From: Comamonadaceae bacterium
GTDB taxonomy: Bacteria > Pseudomonadota > Gammaproteobacteria > Burkholderiales > Burkholderiaceae_C
DNA: 64,000 nt
Assembly: GCA_027486555.1 (NCBI GenBank)
Contig: JAIXOX010000013.1
Span: 1 to 64,000 of the forward strand
Direction: 5' to 3'
The position numbers and the translations under genes are program-made. Shown here piece after piece: positions 9,474 through 18,801 of the stretch (within the stretch, counting starts at the first letter, position 1; every line of letters begins with the position of its first letter). The notes under the pieces were generated by a model. That model saw only the letters and a program-made list of their open reading frames with translations. It did no database searches and had not been told where the DNA came from.

Positions 9474-10505
9474 TCAGGCCACCAGCACCTGCTCACTGTC
9501 GCCTTGGGCTGCAATGCGGCCAATGGTGAACACTTGTTCCCCTGCAGCACGCAGGGTCTGCGCGCAGGCCTCGGCTTGAGCCGCTTCTATGACCACCACC
9601 ATGCCGATGCCGTTGTTGAAGGTGCGGTTCATTTCGGTGTCGTCAATGCCAGCGGTCGTTTGAAGCCATGCAAACAATTCGGTCTGCGGCCAGCTGCCTT
9701 TTTGCAGGTGGGCGGCCAGACCTTCGGGCAGCACGCGGGGAATGTTCTCAAGCAGGCCGCCGCCAGTGATGTGGGCCAAAGCCTTGATGGGGTGTGCTGC
9801 CAAAGCGGCCAACACATTGAGCACGTACAGGCGGGTGGGCGCCATCAGGGCTTGTTTGAAGGGCTTGCCGTCGAGCGTGTCGGGGGCGTTGGCACCTGCG
9901 CGTTCGATGCATTTGCGCACCAGTGAAAAGCCGTTGGAGTGCACGCCGCTCGAAGCCAGGCCCAGCACCACGTCACCTGCTTGGATATTTTGTCCTGTGA
10001 GGATTTTGGATTTTTCGACGGCGCCGACGGCAAAACCGGCCAGGTCATATTCGCCAGCGGGGTACATGCCGGGCATCTCGGCGGTTTCTCCACCGATCAG
10101 TGCGCAGCCAGACAGCTCGCAGCCTTTGGCGATGCCGCCGATCACAGCCGCTGCCGTGTCCACATCCAACTTGCCGCAGGCAAAGTAGTCCAGAAAGAAC
10201 AGGGGTTCGGCACCTTGCACCAGCACGTCGTTCACGCTCATGGCCACCAAGTCGATGCCCACGGTGTCGTGCATATTCCATTCAAACGCCAACTTGAGCT
10301 TGGTGCCCACGCCGTCGGTGCCACTGACGAGCACGGGTTCTTTGTAGCGCTTGGGCACTTCAAACAGCGCTCCAAAACCGCCGATGCCCGCCAGCACGCC
10401 TTCACGCATGGTTTTTTTGGCCAGAGGCTTGATGCGCTCGACCAGCGCGTCGCCCGCAACAATGTCGACGCCGGCGTCTTTGTAGGAAAGAGGAGTTTGA
10501 CTCAT
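9474..10505 (-). CDS. purM: Phosphoribosylformylglycinamidine cyclo-ligase
   Basis: AIR synthetase, the fifth step of purine synthesis, ATP dependent. The 343-residue protein begins [15 protein letters not shown] and shows the [23 protein letters not shown] and [13 protein letters not shown] motifs, with [13 protein letters not shown] in the C-terminal half. It is divergent from the permease gene at 10638, with about 130 bases of shared upstream region. Confidence 0.96.
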   Translation of the reverse strand: MSQTPLSYKDAGVDIVAGDALVERIKPLAKKTMREGVLAGIGGFGALFEVPKRYKEPVLVSGTDGVGTKLKLAFEWNMHDTVGIDLVAMSVNDVLVQGAEPLFFLDYFACGKLDVDTAAAVIGGIAKGCELSGCALIGGETAEMPGMYPAGEYDLAGFAVGAVEKSKILTGQNIQAGDVVLGLASSGVHSNGFSLVRKCIERAGANAPDTLDGKPFKQALMAPTRLYVLNVLAALAAHPIKALAHITGGGLLENIPRVLPEGLAAHLQKGSWPQTELFAWLQTTAGIDDTEMNRTFNNGIGMVVVIEAAQAEACAQTLRAAGEQVFTIGRIAAQGDSEQVLVA

Positions 10506-10637
10506 GGTTTTGACCCGAAGGGGTGGGTAATTGGATAACGAAGGGCCAATAAACGGGCTGGCAGACTAAAATGAAAACTTATTTTAAGGGTTGACCCTGA
10601 CCACTGGCGGTCACTCACCGCAAATGTTGAGACTCAC

Positions 10638-11753
10638 TTGCAAGCACCTCTGCCTTTTTTAATGACCCGTTTGGCCGCATGGCTTGGTGTGTCTTTGGTC
10701 GCTGCCTTTGTTTTCTGGCTGCTCGCTCCTGTTTTGGCGCCCTTTGTGGTGGCGGGGGTGATGGCTTATGTTTTGCACCCTTTGGTGCTCCGTCTGGACA
10801 AGCTCACCCGAGGGCGTTTGCCCAGTGCTTTGACGGTGGTGGTGGTGGAGTTCCTGGCCATCCTGCTGGTTTTGGGTGTATTGCTCATGCTGGTGCCTAT
10901 TTTGGTGCGCGAATGGCCTTTGCTTCAGCAGCAACTGCCCTTGTTGCTGGACCGTCTGGTTGAGTTCATCAACCCCTTGTTGGCTCAGTTGGGCTTGAGT
11001 GTGTCGCTTGATTTGCGAGACTTGAAATCTCAATTGATAGCCTACCTCAGCGCCAACCGCGAGGACTGGTGGGCTCCGCTCATGTCCTCGCTCAAACTGG
11101 GCGGCAGCGCAGCTTTGGCTTTTTTGGGTTATGTGGTTTTGGTTCCGGTAGCGCTCTTTTACATGCTCAATGACTGGACCCGTTTGATCAACATGTTGCT
11201 GGAATTGGTGCCACCGGCTTGGCGCAGCGGCTTTGACAGTTTCATGCACGACAGTGATTTGGTCTTGGGTGAGTATTTAAGGGGGCAATTGCTGGTGATG
11301 CTGGCCTTGGCTCTTTTTTATGCGGTGGGTCTGAGTTTGTTTGGTCTTGAATTGGCCTTGCCCATTGGGGTGTTCACTGGCTTGGCCGTGTTTGTGCCGT
11401 ATTTGGGCTTTGGCTTGGGTTTGTTGCTGGCTTTGCTGGCCGGTTTGCTCCAGTTCACACCGGCCGAGGCGGTGTTGATGGTGGCTGTGGTTTTTGGTTT
11501 GGGGCAATTGCTGGAGAGTTTTGTCCTCACGCCCAGATTGGTGGGTGAACGCATTGGCTTGCACCCCTTGGCTGTTATTTTGGCTTTGATGGCATTTGGT
11601 CAGGTCATGGGGTTTGTGGGGGTGTTGATCGCTTTGCCTGCCAGCGCCGTGTTGTTGGTGGCCCTGCGCCGTTTGCGCCTTCTGTATCTGAACAGTGATC
11701 TTTACCAAAAGAGCGGTTCTGGCTTGACCGAACAAGGGTCGGACAGAGAATGA
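10638..11753 (+). CDS. AI-2E family transporter (PerM-like permease)
   Basis: 371-residue membrane protein with about eight hydrophobic segments and the AI-2E/PerM family features (HPLVLRLDK, the LRGQLLVMLALALFYAVGL stretch, FVLTPRLVGERIGLHPLAVI). Substrate unknown. The first in-frame start is TTG at 10638; an ATG at 10662 (MTRLAAWLGVSL) is an equally plausible start. Its last four bases overlap hda, placing it first in a tightly coupled run permease-hda-HAD-pcnB-folK. Confidence 0.88.
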   Translation: MQAPLPFLMTRLAAWLGVSLVAAFVFWLLAPVLAPFVVAGVMAYVLHPLVLRLDKLTRGRLPSALTVVVVEFLAILLVLGVLLMLVPILVREWPLLQQQLPLLLDRLVEFINPLLAQLGLSVSLDLRDLKSQLIAYLSANREDWWAPLMSSLKLGGSAALAFLGYVVLVPVALFYMLNDWTRLINMLLELVPPAWRSGFDSFMHDSDLVLGEYLRGQLLVMLALALFYAVGLSLFGLELALPIGVFTGLAVFVPYLGFGLGLLLALLAGLLQFTPAEAVLMVAVVFGLGQLLESFVLTPRLVGERIGLHPLAVILALMAFGQVMGFVGVLIALPASAVLLVALRRLRLLYLNSDLYQKSGSGLTEQGSDRE

Positions 11754-12436
11754 AGCAATTGGCTTTGGACATCGGTTTGGCGTCAACACCGACGCTGGAC
11801 AATTTTTTTGCCGGGTCCAATGCGGCCGCTCTGAGCCACTTGCGTTTATGGACGGCTTCGGCCAGTCGTTCACCGGTGCCCAGCTATTTATGGGGTGAGA
11901 GTGGTTCGGGCAAAACCCATTTGTTGCATGCCGTGCACCATGTTTTGCAAGAGCAGGGCGCGCAGGTGGGTTGGCTCGATGCGCACACCATGGACCCGCC
12001 CGAGTTCAACGACGATTGGACCGCCGTGTTGATGGACGATGTGAACCTGTACAACGCCGAGCAGCAACACACCGCCTTCAACTGGTTTGTCAATGCTTTG
12101 ACGCCCCGCAGCGGCTCGCCGCGTTGGGTTTTGGCTGCGGGGGCTGTGCCGCCGGCCGATCTGAAGCTGCGTGACGACTTGCGCAGCCGCCTGGGCTGGG
12201 GACACATTGAAGCGCTGCAGGTGCTGGGCGAGCCTGAGCGCCGTGCTGTGCTGCGCCAAGAGGCCGACAGCCGGGGATTGTTGCTGAGTGATGAAGTCGT
12301 GTCTTACATGCTCAAGCGCTTTTCGCGTGATCTGGGCAGCTTGATGCAATTGCTCGACCACTTGGACCATTACGCCTTGCAAACCCAACGCGCCCTGACC
12401 ATCCCCTTGGTGCGCGCGATGCTGGAGAACGAATGA
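11750..12436 (+). CDS. hda: DnaA regulatory inactivator Hda
   Basis: 228-residue AAA+ protein related to DnaA, expected to work with the sliding clamp to trigger ATP hydrolysis by DnaA after initiation. It starts MKQLALDIGLASTPTLDNF and has a Walker A motif GESGSGKTHLL and a Walker B-like VLMDDVNLY; the DNA-binding domain of DnaA is absent, as expected. Start and stop overlap both neighbours by four bases. Confidence 0.92.
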   Translation: MKQLALDIGLASTPTLDNFFAGSNAAALSHLRLWTASASRSPVPSYLWGESGSGKTHLLHAVHHVLQEQGAQVGWLDAHTMDPPEFNDDWTAVLMDDVNLYNAEQQHTAFNWFVNALTPRSGSPRWVLAAGAVPPADLKLRDDLRSRLGWGHIEALQVLGEPERRAVLRQEADSRGLLLSDEVVSYMLKRFSRDLGSLMQLLDHLDHYALQTQRALTIPLVRAMLENE

Positions 12437-13101
12437 AACTTGCGCTGTTTGACCTGGACCACACTTTGTTGCCGCTGGACTCTGACCACAGCTGGGGCGT
12501 GTTCACGACCGAGTTGGGCTGGAATGACCCGGTGGCGTTCAACCAACGCAACGACGAGTTTTATGCGCATTACCAAGCGGGCACACTCGACATTCACGAA
12601 TACGTGCGATTTGCAACCCGCGCCGCTCGAGAAAAAGGAGCCACTTTGTCGGCCCACGCCCATGCCCGCTACATGGATGAAGTGATCCGCCCGCGCATCA
12701 CGCCCGAGGCGCTGGCGCTGGTACGATCGCACCAACATGCCGGTGACACGGTGGTGATCGTGACCGCCACCAACGAGTTTGTGACCCGCCCAATTGCCCA
12801 GGCCTTCGGGGTGAGCGAGTTGATTGCAGTCGACCTCGAACGCGATGCCAGCGGCTGGATCACGGGCGAAATTCGCGGTACACCGTCTTTTCGTGACGGT
12901 AAAGTGACTCGGGTAGCCCAGTGGCTGAACCAGCAAGCACTGAGTTGGGGTGATGTGGAGATCACGTTCTATTCAGACTCCATGAACGACTTGCCGCTTC
13001 TGGAAAAAGCCCACCATCCGGTGGCAACGAACCCTGACGCTCGGTTGCGTCAACTGGCCACAGAGCGTGGCTGGCGCATCCTCGAACTCTTTCAAGAATG
13101 A
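12433..13101 (+). CDS. HAD-IB family hydrolase (phosphoserine phosphatase-like)
   Basis: 222-residue HAD phosphatase. Motif I is FDLDHT (nucleophile Asp7, Asp9), motif II is VIVTATNEF, and motifs III/IV are in FYSDSMNDLPLL. The cap is the small helical type of subclass IB. Substrate not known; the position between hda and pcnB is common in Burkholderiales and does not reveal it. Four-base overlaps on both sides. Confidence 0.9.
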   Translation: MKLALFDLDHTLLPLDSDHSWGVFTTELGWNDPVAFNQRNDEFYAHYQAGTLDIHEYVRFATRAAREKGATLSAHAHARYMDEVIRPRITPEALALVRSHQHAGDTVVIVTATNEFVTRPIAQAFGVSELIAVDLERDASGWITGEIRGTPSFRDGKVTRVAQWLNQQALSWGDVEITFYSDSMNDLPLLEKAHHPVATNPDARLRQLATERGWRILELFQE

Positions 13102-14651
13102 TCAAACAATTCATCGACAAACTGATGGGCAAAGCGTCCAAAAGCAACAAGCCCCATTTTGGCCGCCGCACCGAGGTGCCTGCTTCGGTGCATGGCATCG
13201 ATCCCAGCTTGGTGGACGAACGCGCCATCAACGTCACGCACACCTTGCAACAAGCTGGATTTGAGGCCTATGTGGTCGGTGGTGCCGTGCGTGACCTGCT
13301 GCTGGGCCTGCGTCCCAAAGATTTTGATGTGGCCACCAACGCCACACCCGAACAGGTCAAGAGTTTGTTTCGCCGTGCTTTCATCATCGGTCGTCGTTTT
13401 CGCATCGTGCATGTGGTGTATGGCCGGGGGCGCGACAACGAGGTGATCGAAGTGTCGACCTTCCGAGCCCACCTGGACAACGCGGCGGCCGAGCAAGTCA
13501 AGGGCAATGAGCGCACCAGCAAACGCCAACTCGAAGGCATGCAACACGCCGTGGATTCATCGGGTCGTGTGCTGCGCGACAACGTCTGGGGGCCACAAGA
13601 CGAAGACGCCACACGCCGTGACTTCACTGTCAATGCCATGTATTACGACCCGGAGTCGCAAATCGTGGTGGACTACCACGGGGGCATTCAGGATTCCAAA
13701 AAACGGGTGCTGCGCATGATTGGCGACCCGGTGGCGCGTTACCGCGAAGACCCGGTGCGCATCATCCGCGCCGTGCGCTTTGCGGCCAAGCTCAGCCCGT
13801 TGGCATTCAAACTCGAGGCCAAAACCGCCAAACCGCTGGTTCAGGCCAGTGCTTTGTTGGCCGATGTGCCTCAGAGCCGTTTGTTCGATGAGATGTTGAA
13901 GTTGTTGCAGACAGGCCATGCACTGGCCTCGATTGAGCAACTCAGAGGTTTGGGGCTGGCCACCGGTATTTATCCCTTGCTGGATGTGGTGGTGGAGCGG
14001 GCAGACAGCGCCTTTGTGCAAGTGGCCTTGGCTGACACCGACCGCCGCGTGGGCGAGGGCAAACCGGTGGCCCCCAGCTTTTTGCTCGCTTGCGTGTTGT
14101 GGGCCGATGTGCGAGATGCCTGGGCCGCCCGACTGGCCCGCAGGGAGCACCCGCACCCGGCTTTGCAGGACGCAATTGACGAGGTGTTTGAGGCCCGCAT
14201 TGGCGATGTGTCTGGGCGCGGCAAGCTGGCCGCTGACATGCGTGAAATTTGGATGATGCAGCCGCGCTTTGAAAAACGGGTGGGCAGTGCCCCCTTTGGC
14301 TTGGTCGAGCAGCCACGCTTTCGCGCAGGCTTTGACTTTTTGCGTCTGCGAGCGGACATTGAAGAAGTGGATGTCCGCCTGGCCGACTGGTGGCAAGAGT
14401 TCAACATGGCCAGCGATTCAGAGCGTGAAGACCTGCTGCAGGCGGTCAAGGCCGAGCAACAGGCCTCACAAGCGGCCAAGCCCCGCGTGCGCCGGGCACC
14501 CCGACCTGAAGGCGCAGCCCCGCAAGTCGAAAGCCGACCTGCAGCGGAGGCTGACAGTGGTGACGATGCTGCCCCCAAAAAACGCCGCCGCCGCCGCCGC
14601 AATCCCGGTGCTGCGGGCGATCAGGCGGGCGATGGCGGCGCAGCCACTTGA
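13098..14651 (+). CDS. pcnB: Poly(A) polymerase I
   Basis: Adds 3' poly(A) tails to RNA and so promotes decay. In the 517-residue protein the nucleotidyltransferase motif is GGAVRDLLLGLRPKDFDVAT with the catalytic acidic pair in DFD. RNA-binding segments follow (RRDFTVNAMYYDP, RYREDPVRIIRAVRFAAKL). The C-terminus from about residue 455 is a low-complexity basic tail (KPRVRRAPRPEG to KKRRRRRRNPG), which is longer in PcnB than in CCA-adding enzymes. Confidence 0.94.
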   Translation: MIKQFIDKLMGKASKSNKPHFGRRTEVPASVHGIDPSLVDERAINVTHTLQQAGFEAYVVGGAVRDLLLGLRPKDFDVATNATPEQVKSLFRRAFIIGRRFRIVHVVYGRGRDNEVIEVSTFRAHLDNAAAEQVKGNERTSKRQLEGMQHAVDSSGRVLRDNVWGPQDEDATRRDFTVNAMYYDPESQIVVDYHGGIQDSKKRVLRMIGDPVARYREDPVRIIRAVRFAAKLSPLAFKLEAKTAKPLVQASALLADVPQSRLFDEMLKLLQTGHALASIEQLRGLGLATGIYPLLDVVVERADSAFVQVALADTDRRVGEGKPVAPSFLLACVLWADVRDAWAARLARREHPHPALQDAIDEVFEARIGDVSGRGKLAADMREIWMMQPRFEKRVGSAPFGLVEQPRFRAGFDFLRLRADIEEVDVRLADWWQEFNMASDSEREDLLQAVKAEQQASQAAKPRVRRAPRPEGAAPQVESRPAAEADSGDDAAPKKRRRRRRNPGAAGDQAGDGGAAT

Positions 14652-14677
14652 GTCTTGGACCAGAGCGGAAAAGTGCA

Positions 14678-15160
14678 ATGTTGCGAAACCCCGTCACCGC
14701 TTATGTGGCCTTGGGTGCCAATTTGGGCGATGCCCGCTCGGCGGTGCTTCAGGCCTTTGAGTCGCTGGCCTGTTGGCCTGAGATTCAAGTCACAGACCGT
14801 TCCGCGCTTTACCGCTCAGCGCCCCATGAAGCCCAGGGGCCCGACTTCATCAACGCGGTGGCCCGCATCGACACGCACTTGACGGCGCCCGGTGTACTGG
14901 ACGCTTTGCAAGCCATTGAGCACCAAGCGGGCCGTTTGCGCCCGTATGTGAACGCACCACGCAGCCTGGATCTGGACCTGCTGTTTTACGGCGACGGCTG
15001 CATGCAAAGCCCCCGCTTGACGCTGCCCCACCCGCGCTGGCGCGAGCGGGCATTTGTGCTGTACCCCTTGGCCGATGTGTGTCCGCAGCGTGCGGGGCCT
15101 GATGATCTCGCCCGAGTGGCGGACCAGCCCATTGAACGTGTGGCTGAGCCGTGGTCATGA
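14678..15160 (+). CDS. folK: HPPK, 6-hydroxymethyl-dihydropterin pyrophosphokinase
   Basis: Transfers pyrophosphate from ATP to 6-hydroxymethyl-7,8-dihydropterin in folate synthesis. I chose the ATG at 14678 (MLRNPVTAYVALGANLGD), preceded by GGAAAAG, giving 160 residues; a TTG at 14648 overlapping the pcnB stop would add ten residues and is possible. LGANLGD, SALYRSAP and RSLDLDLLFYGD are the HPPK signatures. Last gene of the operon. Confidence 0.94.
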   Translation: MLRNPVTAYVALGANLGDARSAVLQAFESLACWPEIQVTDRSALYRSAPHEAQGPDFINAVARIDTHLTAPGVLDALQAIEHQAGRLRPYVNAPRSLDLDLLFYGDGCMQSPRLTLPHPRWRERAFVLYPLADVCPQRAGPDDLARVADQPIERVAEPWS

Positions 15161-15418
15161 CTTTTCTTGCCCACTCGCTTGCGTTTTAGCAGACCCTTTT
15201 GCTCTGGCCGTTTTGCTGCCTGTTCAGGGTCTTTGTTTGGCAGAAACCTGGCGCAATGAGGTCTCAGCCCCCTGATAAGCTGCAGCCTTGTTGAATTGGG
15301 GCATGGCCTTGTTTGAAAGCATGCTGGCGGTGACGGCCAACTGCCTGATCCCGACCACCTTCATTGTCTTATTCGACTGAGCGCAAATTCAAGCTTTCAT
15401 CCATTTGACTTGTGAAGG

Positions 15419-15450
15419 CCGATCGGATGACATTCATCGGTCGGTTTTTT
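15419..15450 (+). terminator. Probable intrinsic terminator
   Basis: Imperfect stem CCGATCGGATGA / TCATCGGTCGG with a three-base loop, followed by six T's. It would end + strand transcripts, about 260 bases after folK. The 15161-15418 stretch before it has no gene I can support. Confidence 0.45.
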
Positions 15451-15895
15451 ACTGGCTGATCAGACGAGCCGCTTCTATTTGGTATTCAAAATACCGCTGA
15501 AAGCTGAACACCAAGCTGGACATCAACACGGTGGTGCCCATCAGCAATGCCACCGCGACGCCAATGATCGTGCCCCAATGGGTGCGGCCAGCCGGATTGA
15601 GTTCTTCGCTTGTGGGGTTGAATTTGGCATTCCATTTTTCAGCAGAAGTGAGGCCGTAAACAATGGCGTTCAAAGCGCAGCCCGATACGGTGAACCCCAG
15701 CAAAGGAATCAGCATCCAACTGAGGGTGTCGTCCTGACCAAACTGCTGCACTCGCTCAAGACCGTATAACCCCAAAGCGGTGGGTATGGGCAGCAACCAG
15801 CCCAGCATGTCGGTGAAACCAAAAAGGTAAAAGCGGTGCAGCCCCAAGGGGCCGGTAAAAAAAGTCAACCAAGTGGCCAGTGTTTTGTTTTTCAT
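15449..15895 (-). CDS. TM2-like small membrane protein
   Basis: 148 residues with about four hydrophobic segments. The N-terminus (WLTFFTGPLGLHRFYLFGFTD) resembles the TM2 domain found in bacterial and animal membrane proteins. A polar loop (SAEKWNAKFNPTSEELNP) precedes the last hydrophobic segment. No function known. Single gene between the folK and rpsP operons. Confidence 0.7.
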   Translation of the reverse strand: MKNKTLATWLTFFTGPLGLHRFYLFGFTDMLGWLLPIPTALGLYGLERVQQFGQDDTLSWMLIPLLGFTVSGCALNAIVYGLTSAEKWNAKFNPTSEELNPAGRTHWGTIIGVAVALLMGTTVLMSSLVFSFQRYFEYQIEAARLISQ

Positions 15896-16088
15896 GGCGC
15901 TGATTATTGACGAGCCTTGCTGACGTCAGCGCGCAAAGGCTTTTCCATCGTCACGGAATCGAGCCAAGGCCTGAACTTTCATCCGCAGGACTTGAGTACC
16001 CCGATGAGGCAACAACTGCAATGCGGCTGTGTCATATGAATGGCAAGACAAAGCTGGCGTTGTACAATAGTGGGCTAATCAGTGTGTC

Positions 16089-16146
16089 ACTGGCCGGGTG
16101 GCCAGTTGCGTGTCTCAAACGCTGAAAGGAAACGGGCTTCCCGGCA
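16089..16146 (+). promoter_or_regulatory. Structured leader upstream of rpsP
   Basis: A perfect hairpin ACTGGCC-GGGT-GGCCAGT (16089-16106) lies about 80 bases before the rpsP start, followed by a smaller hairpin CGGG-CTT-CCCG (near 16135-16145). TTGTACAAT near 16060 could be the promoter -10 region. The leader may simply protect the transcript or may regulate the operon; I cannot tell from sequence alone. Confidence 0.45.
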
Positions 16147-16183
16147 TTTGTTCCGGAGAAACCCAACCACCCAAGGATAAATC

Positions 16184-16435
16184 ATGGTTGTTATTCGTCT
16201 GAACCGCGGCGGCTCTAAAGCACGTCCTTTCTTTAACATCGTTGTCGCCGACAAACGCGTGCGTCGCGATGGTCGTTTCCTCGAGCGTATCGGTTTTTAC
16301 AACCCCACAGCCAAAGGCGGCGAAGAAGGTCTGCGCATTGCTCAAGATCGCCTGACCTACTGGCAAGGCGTTGGCGCCCAGGCTTCCCCCACCGTGGAAC
16401 GCCTGATCCGTCAAGCCGGCAAAGCTGCCGCCTGA
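16184..16435 (+). CDS. rpsP: 30S ribosomal protein S16
   Basis: 83-residue small-subunit protein starting [21 protein letters not shown], with the usual [14 protein letters not shown] motif. AAGGAT precedes the ATG. First gene of the conserved rpsP-rimM-trmD-rplS operon. Confidence 0.97.
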   Translation: MVVIRLNRGGSKARPFFNIVVADKRVRRDGRFLERIGFYNPTAKGGEEGLRIAQDRLTYWQGVGAQASPTVERLIRQAGKAAA

Positions 16436-16451
16436 TCGGTTCGCACAGGTC

Positions 16452-17063
16452 ATGCGCCCGCCTTTGGAAACAGCCGCATTGCCGGCTGATGCCATCGAAA
16501 TTGGGCGCATCACCGATGCATGGGGCATCAAAGGCTGGTTCAAGGTCTTGCCCCACAGCGCCTCGCCCGAGGCGCTTTTTTCTGCCAAAAGCTGGTTTCT
16601 CTTGCCGCCCGATCGGCCCATGAAACCCCAGCTTGGCCAAGAGGCTGCCCCCTCTGCTCAACAGACTTGGCGCGAGCCTTTGCTGCTCAATATCCTCGAA
16701 GTCAAAGACCATTCCGATACCGTGGTGGCGCGTGCCCAAGGCATTGATGATCGCAACGCGTCCGAATCCTTGCGCGGTGGCCGAATTTATGTGTCACGCG
16801 CAAGCTTCCCTGCCGCTGCCGATGGCGAGTATTACTGGGTTGATCTGATGGGCCTTCAGGTGTTCAACCGCGAAGGTGTGGATCTGGGCCAGGTGCGCGA
16901 CCTCATGTCCACCGGACCGCAAACCGTTCTGGTCATCGAAGCCGCTGCCGAAGCCGAAGGCGGTAAGCCTGTCGAGCGCATGATCCCGTTTGTGGCGGCT
17001 TTCATCGACGGCGTTGACTTGCCAGGCAAGCGCATCACGGTCGACTGGCAGCCCGACTACTGA
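16452..17063 (+). CDS. rimM: Ribosome maturation factor RimM
   Basis: 203-residue 16S rRNA processing factor that binds ribosomal protein S19. N-terminal RimM domain (IEIGRITDAWGIKGWFKVLP) and C-terminal PRC-barrel (YYWVDLMGLQVFN, then a MIPFVAAFIDGVDLPGKRI end). It starts 16 bases after rpsP and ends 28 bases before trmD. Confidence 0.94.
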   Translation: MRPPLETAALPADAIEIGRITDAWGIKGWFKVLPHSASPEALFSAKSWFLLPPDRPMKPQLGQEAAPSAQQTWREPLLLNILEVKDHSDTVVARAQGIDDRNASESLRGGRIYVSRASFPAAADGEYYWVDLMGLQVFNREGVDLGQVRDLMSTGPQTVLVIEAAAEAEGGKPVERMIPFVAAFIDGVDLPGKRITVDWQPDY

Positions 17064-17091
17064 GTCGCCCCGGCCGTGGAGGGCCATCCCC

Positions 17092-17841
17092 ATGCGCTTT
17101 GACATCATCACCCTGTTTCCCGAGTTGTTTGCGCCGCTGCTGACCAGTGGCATCACGCGCCGCGCTTTTGAAGGCGGCTTGGTGGATGTGCGATTGTGGA
17201 ATCCCCGTGACCATGCAGAGGGCAACTACCGCCGTGTGGACGACCGCTCGTTTGGCGGTGGCCCTGGCATGGTCATGCTGGCCGAACCCTTGTTCAAGTG
17301 CCTCAGCGCCATTCGCGCCGAGCGTCAAGAAGCGCCGCCTGCGCCTTTGGTGTTGTTTTCACCGATTGGGCGGGCGCTGAACCACACCGCTGTCACGCAT
17401 TGGTCTGGCAGCGCGGGTGCTGTGCTGTTGTGCGGCCGTTACGAAGGCGTGGACCAACGCTTTATCGACCAGTATGTGGACCATCAAATCAGTCTGGGCG
17501 ACTTTGTGCTCTCGGGCGGTGAAATCGCCGCCTTGGCCTTGCTGGACGCGGTGGCCCGTTTGCAACAGGGCGTGTTGAACGACGAGGGCAGCCACCAATT
17601 GGACAGTTTCAACCCGGCGCTTGATGGTTTGTTGGACAGTCCCCACTACACCCGCCCCGAAGTTTGGCAGGGTCATGCTGTGCCGTCCGAATTGATGTCG
17701 GGCCACCATGCGCACATCGCGCGCTGGAGGCGCGAGCAAAGTCTGCGGCTGACGGCCTTGCACCGCCCTGAGTTGATCGAGCAAGCCCGTCTGGCGGGCC
17801 GTCTCAGCCGTCAAGATGAAGCCTGCCTGAAGCTTTTTTGA
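17092..17841 (+). CDS. trmD: tRNA (guanine-N1-)-methyltransferase
   Basis: SPOUT-class enzyme that makes m1G37 in tRNAs. Start at 17092 (MRFDIITLFPELF), with GGAGGG eight bases before, gives 249 residues; an ATG further upstream in the same frame lies inside rimM. Knot motifs: FGGGPGMVML, CGRYEGVDQRFIDQYVD and the SLGDFVLSGGE segment. Confidence 0.96.
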   Translation: MRFDIITLFPELFAPLLTSGITRRAFEGGLVDVRLWNPRDHAEGNYRRVDDRSFGGGPGMVMLAEPLFKCLSAIRAERQEAPPAPLVLFSPIGRALNHTAVTHWSGSAGAVLLCGRYEGVDQRFIDQYVDHQISLGDFVLSGGEIAALALLDAVARLQQGVLNDEGSHQLDSFNPALDGLLDSPHYTRPEVWQGHAVPSELMSGHHAHIARWRREQSLRLTALHRPELIEQARLAGRLSRQDEACLKLF

Positions 17842-17885
17842 TGCCCGGCAAACTCTGAAGATTTCATTCGGGCTTGTAAAAAAGT

Positions 17886-17988
17886 TATAATCAAAGGCTT
17901 TTCGATCCTCTACCCGCCGCGATCTGGTTCAGTCATGCACAAGCATGGCCCTTACAACACAGAACGCCCCTTGTGTAGCGAGGCATGA
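17886..17988 (+). promoter_or_regulatory. Promoter -10 element and structured leader of rplS
   Basis: TATAAT at 17886-17891 in the 160-base gap after trmD suggests a separate promoter for rplS; the -35 is weak. The leader can fold into a long stem: TCATGC+ACAAG (17933-17943) pairs with CTTGT (17970-17974) and GCATGA (17983-17988), with an eight-base bulge GTAGCGAG on the 3' side. The stem ends just before the CGGAG Shine-Dalgarno region. Confidence 0.45.
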
Positions 17989-18005
17989 TCGGACGGAGTT
18001 CAAAA

Positions 18006-18389
18006 ATGAATTTGATTCAAACTCTTGAGCAGGAAGAAATTGCCCGTTTGGGTAAAGTGATTCCTGAATTTTCCCCCGGCGACACCGTGATCGTCAGCGT
18101 CAACGTGGTGGAAGGTGCGCGCAAGCGTGTCCAAGCTTACGAAGGTGTTGTGATCGCCAAGCGCAACCGTGGTCTGAACAGCGGCTTCACTGTGCGCAAG
18201 GTCTCCAGCGGCGAAGGCGTGGAGCGTACGTTCCAAACCTACAGCCCTGTGATCGCTAGCATCGAAGTCAAGCGCCGTGGTGATGTTCGCCGCGCCAAGC
18301 TGTACTACCTGCGTGACCGCAGCGGCAAGTCGGCACGTATCAAAGAAAAGTTGCCACAGCGCAAAGCAGCACCTGCTGTCAAAGCGTAA
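18006..18389 (+). CDS. rplS: 50S ribosomal protein L19
   Basis: 127-residue large-subunit protein located at the 30S-50S interface. I chose the ATG at 18006 ([17 protein letters not shown]), preceded by CGGAG. Conserved [28 protein letters not shown] and [20 protein letters not shown] segments. Last gene of the rpsP operon, with a strong terminator after it. Confidence 0.97.
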   Translation: MNLIQTLEQEEIARLGKVIPEFSPGDTVIVSVNVVEGARKRVQAYEGVVIAKRNRGLNSGFTVRKVSSGEGVERTFQTYSPVIASIEVKRRGDVRRAKLYYLRDRSGKSARIKEKLPQRKAAPAVKA

Positions 18390-18411
18390 AGCCTTTTCGG
18401 CCTTGCAAAAA

Positions 18412-18445
18412 AACCGCCCGGATTTGCACCCAGGGCGGTTTTTTT
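18412..18445 (+). terminator. Intrinsic terminator of the rpsP-rplS operon
   Basis: Stem AACCGCCC / GGGCGGTT with a 13-base loop followed by seven T's, 23 bases after the rplS stop. Confidence 0.92.
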
Positions 18446-18456
18446 ATGCCTTGCGC

Positions 18457-18666
18457 CATCGCCCCGAGGGCGGGGCTCCCACAAAATGCAGGCAGACTCC
18501 TGTAGGAGCGAGGCCCCCGTCGCGATCAGCTTTGCAGACCACCAAGAATCGCCCCGAGGGCGGGGCTCCCACAAAATGCAGGCAGCCTCCTGTAGGAGCG
18601 ACGCCCCCGTCGCGATCAGCTTCGCAGACCACCAAGAATCACCCCGAGGGCGGTGCTCCCACAAAA
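18457..18666. repeat. REP-like palindromic repeats, two full and one partial copy
   Basis: Same family as at the window start: a partial right arm (18457-18490) and two complete units (18501-18580 and 18591-18666). Each runs from TGTAGGAGCGA through GCAGACCACCA to GGGGCTCCCACAAAA (GGTGCTCCC in the last copy). They sit between the convergent ends of the rplS operon and the helicase gene. Confidence 0.85.
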
Positions 18667-18704
18667 CAAACTTCGCAGGGTTGCATCAACAATGTGCACG
18701 GCCC

Positions 18705-18736
18705 AAAAAAAAGCCTTGTATGGGCTACAAGGCTTT
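18705..18736 (-). terminator. Intrinsic terminator of the helicase gene
   Basis: Read on the - strand: stem AAGCCTTGTA, loop GCCCA, stem TACAAGGCTT, then a run of T's. It lies about 65 bases past the helicase stop. Confidence 0.88.
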
Positions 18737-18801
18737 GAAGATTGTGCGACTCAGGGCCAAATTGAGCCCTGAGCGCTACTGGCGTCAGAACGCCCCATCC
18801 A

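Noticed and set aside
18412..18666. CRISPR array at the repeated GC-rich units
   Set aside because: Repeats are about 78 bases, palindromic, only two or three per site and lack uniform unique spacers; no cas genes are present.
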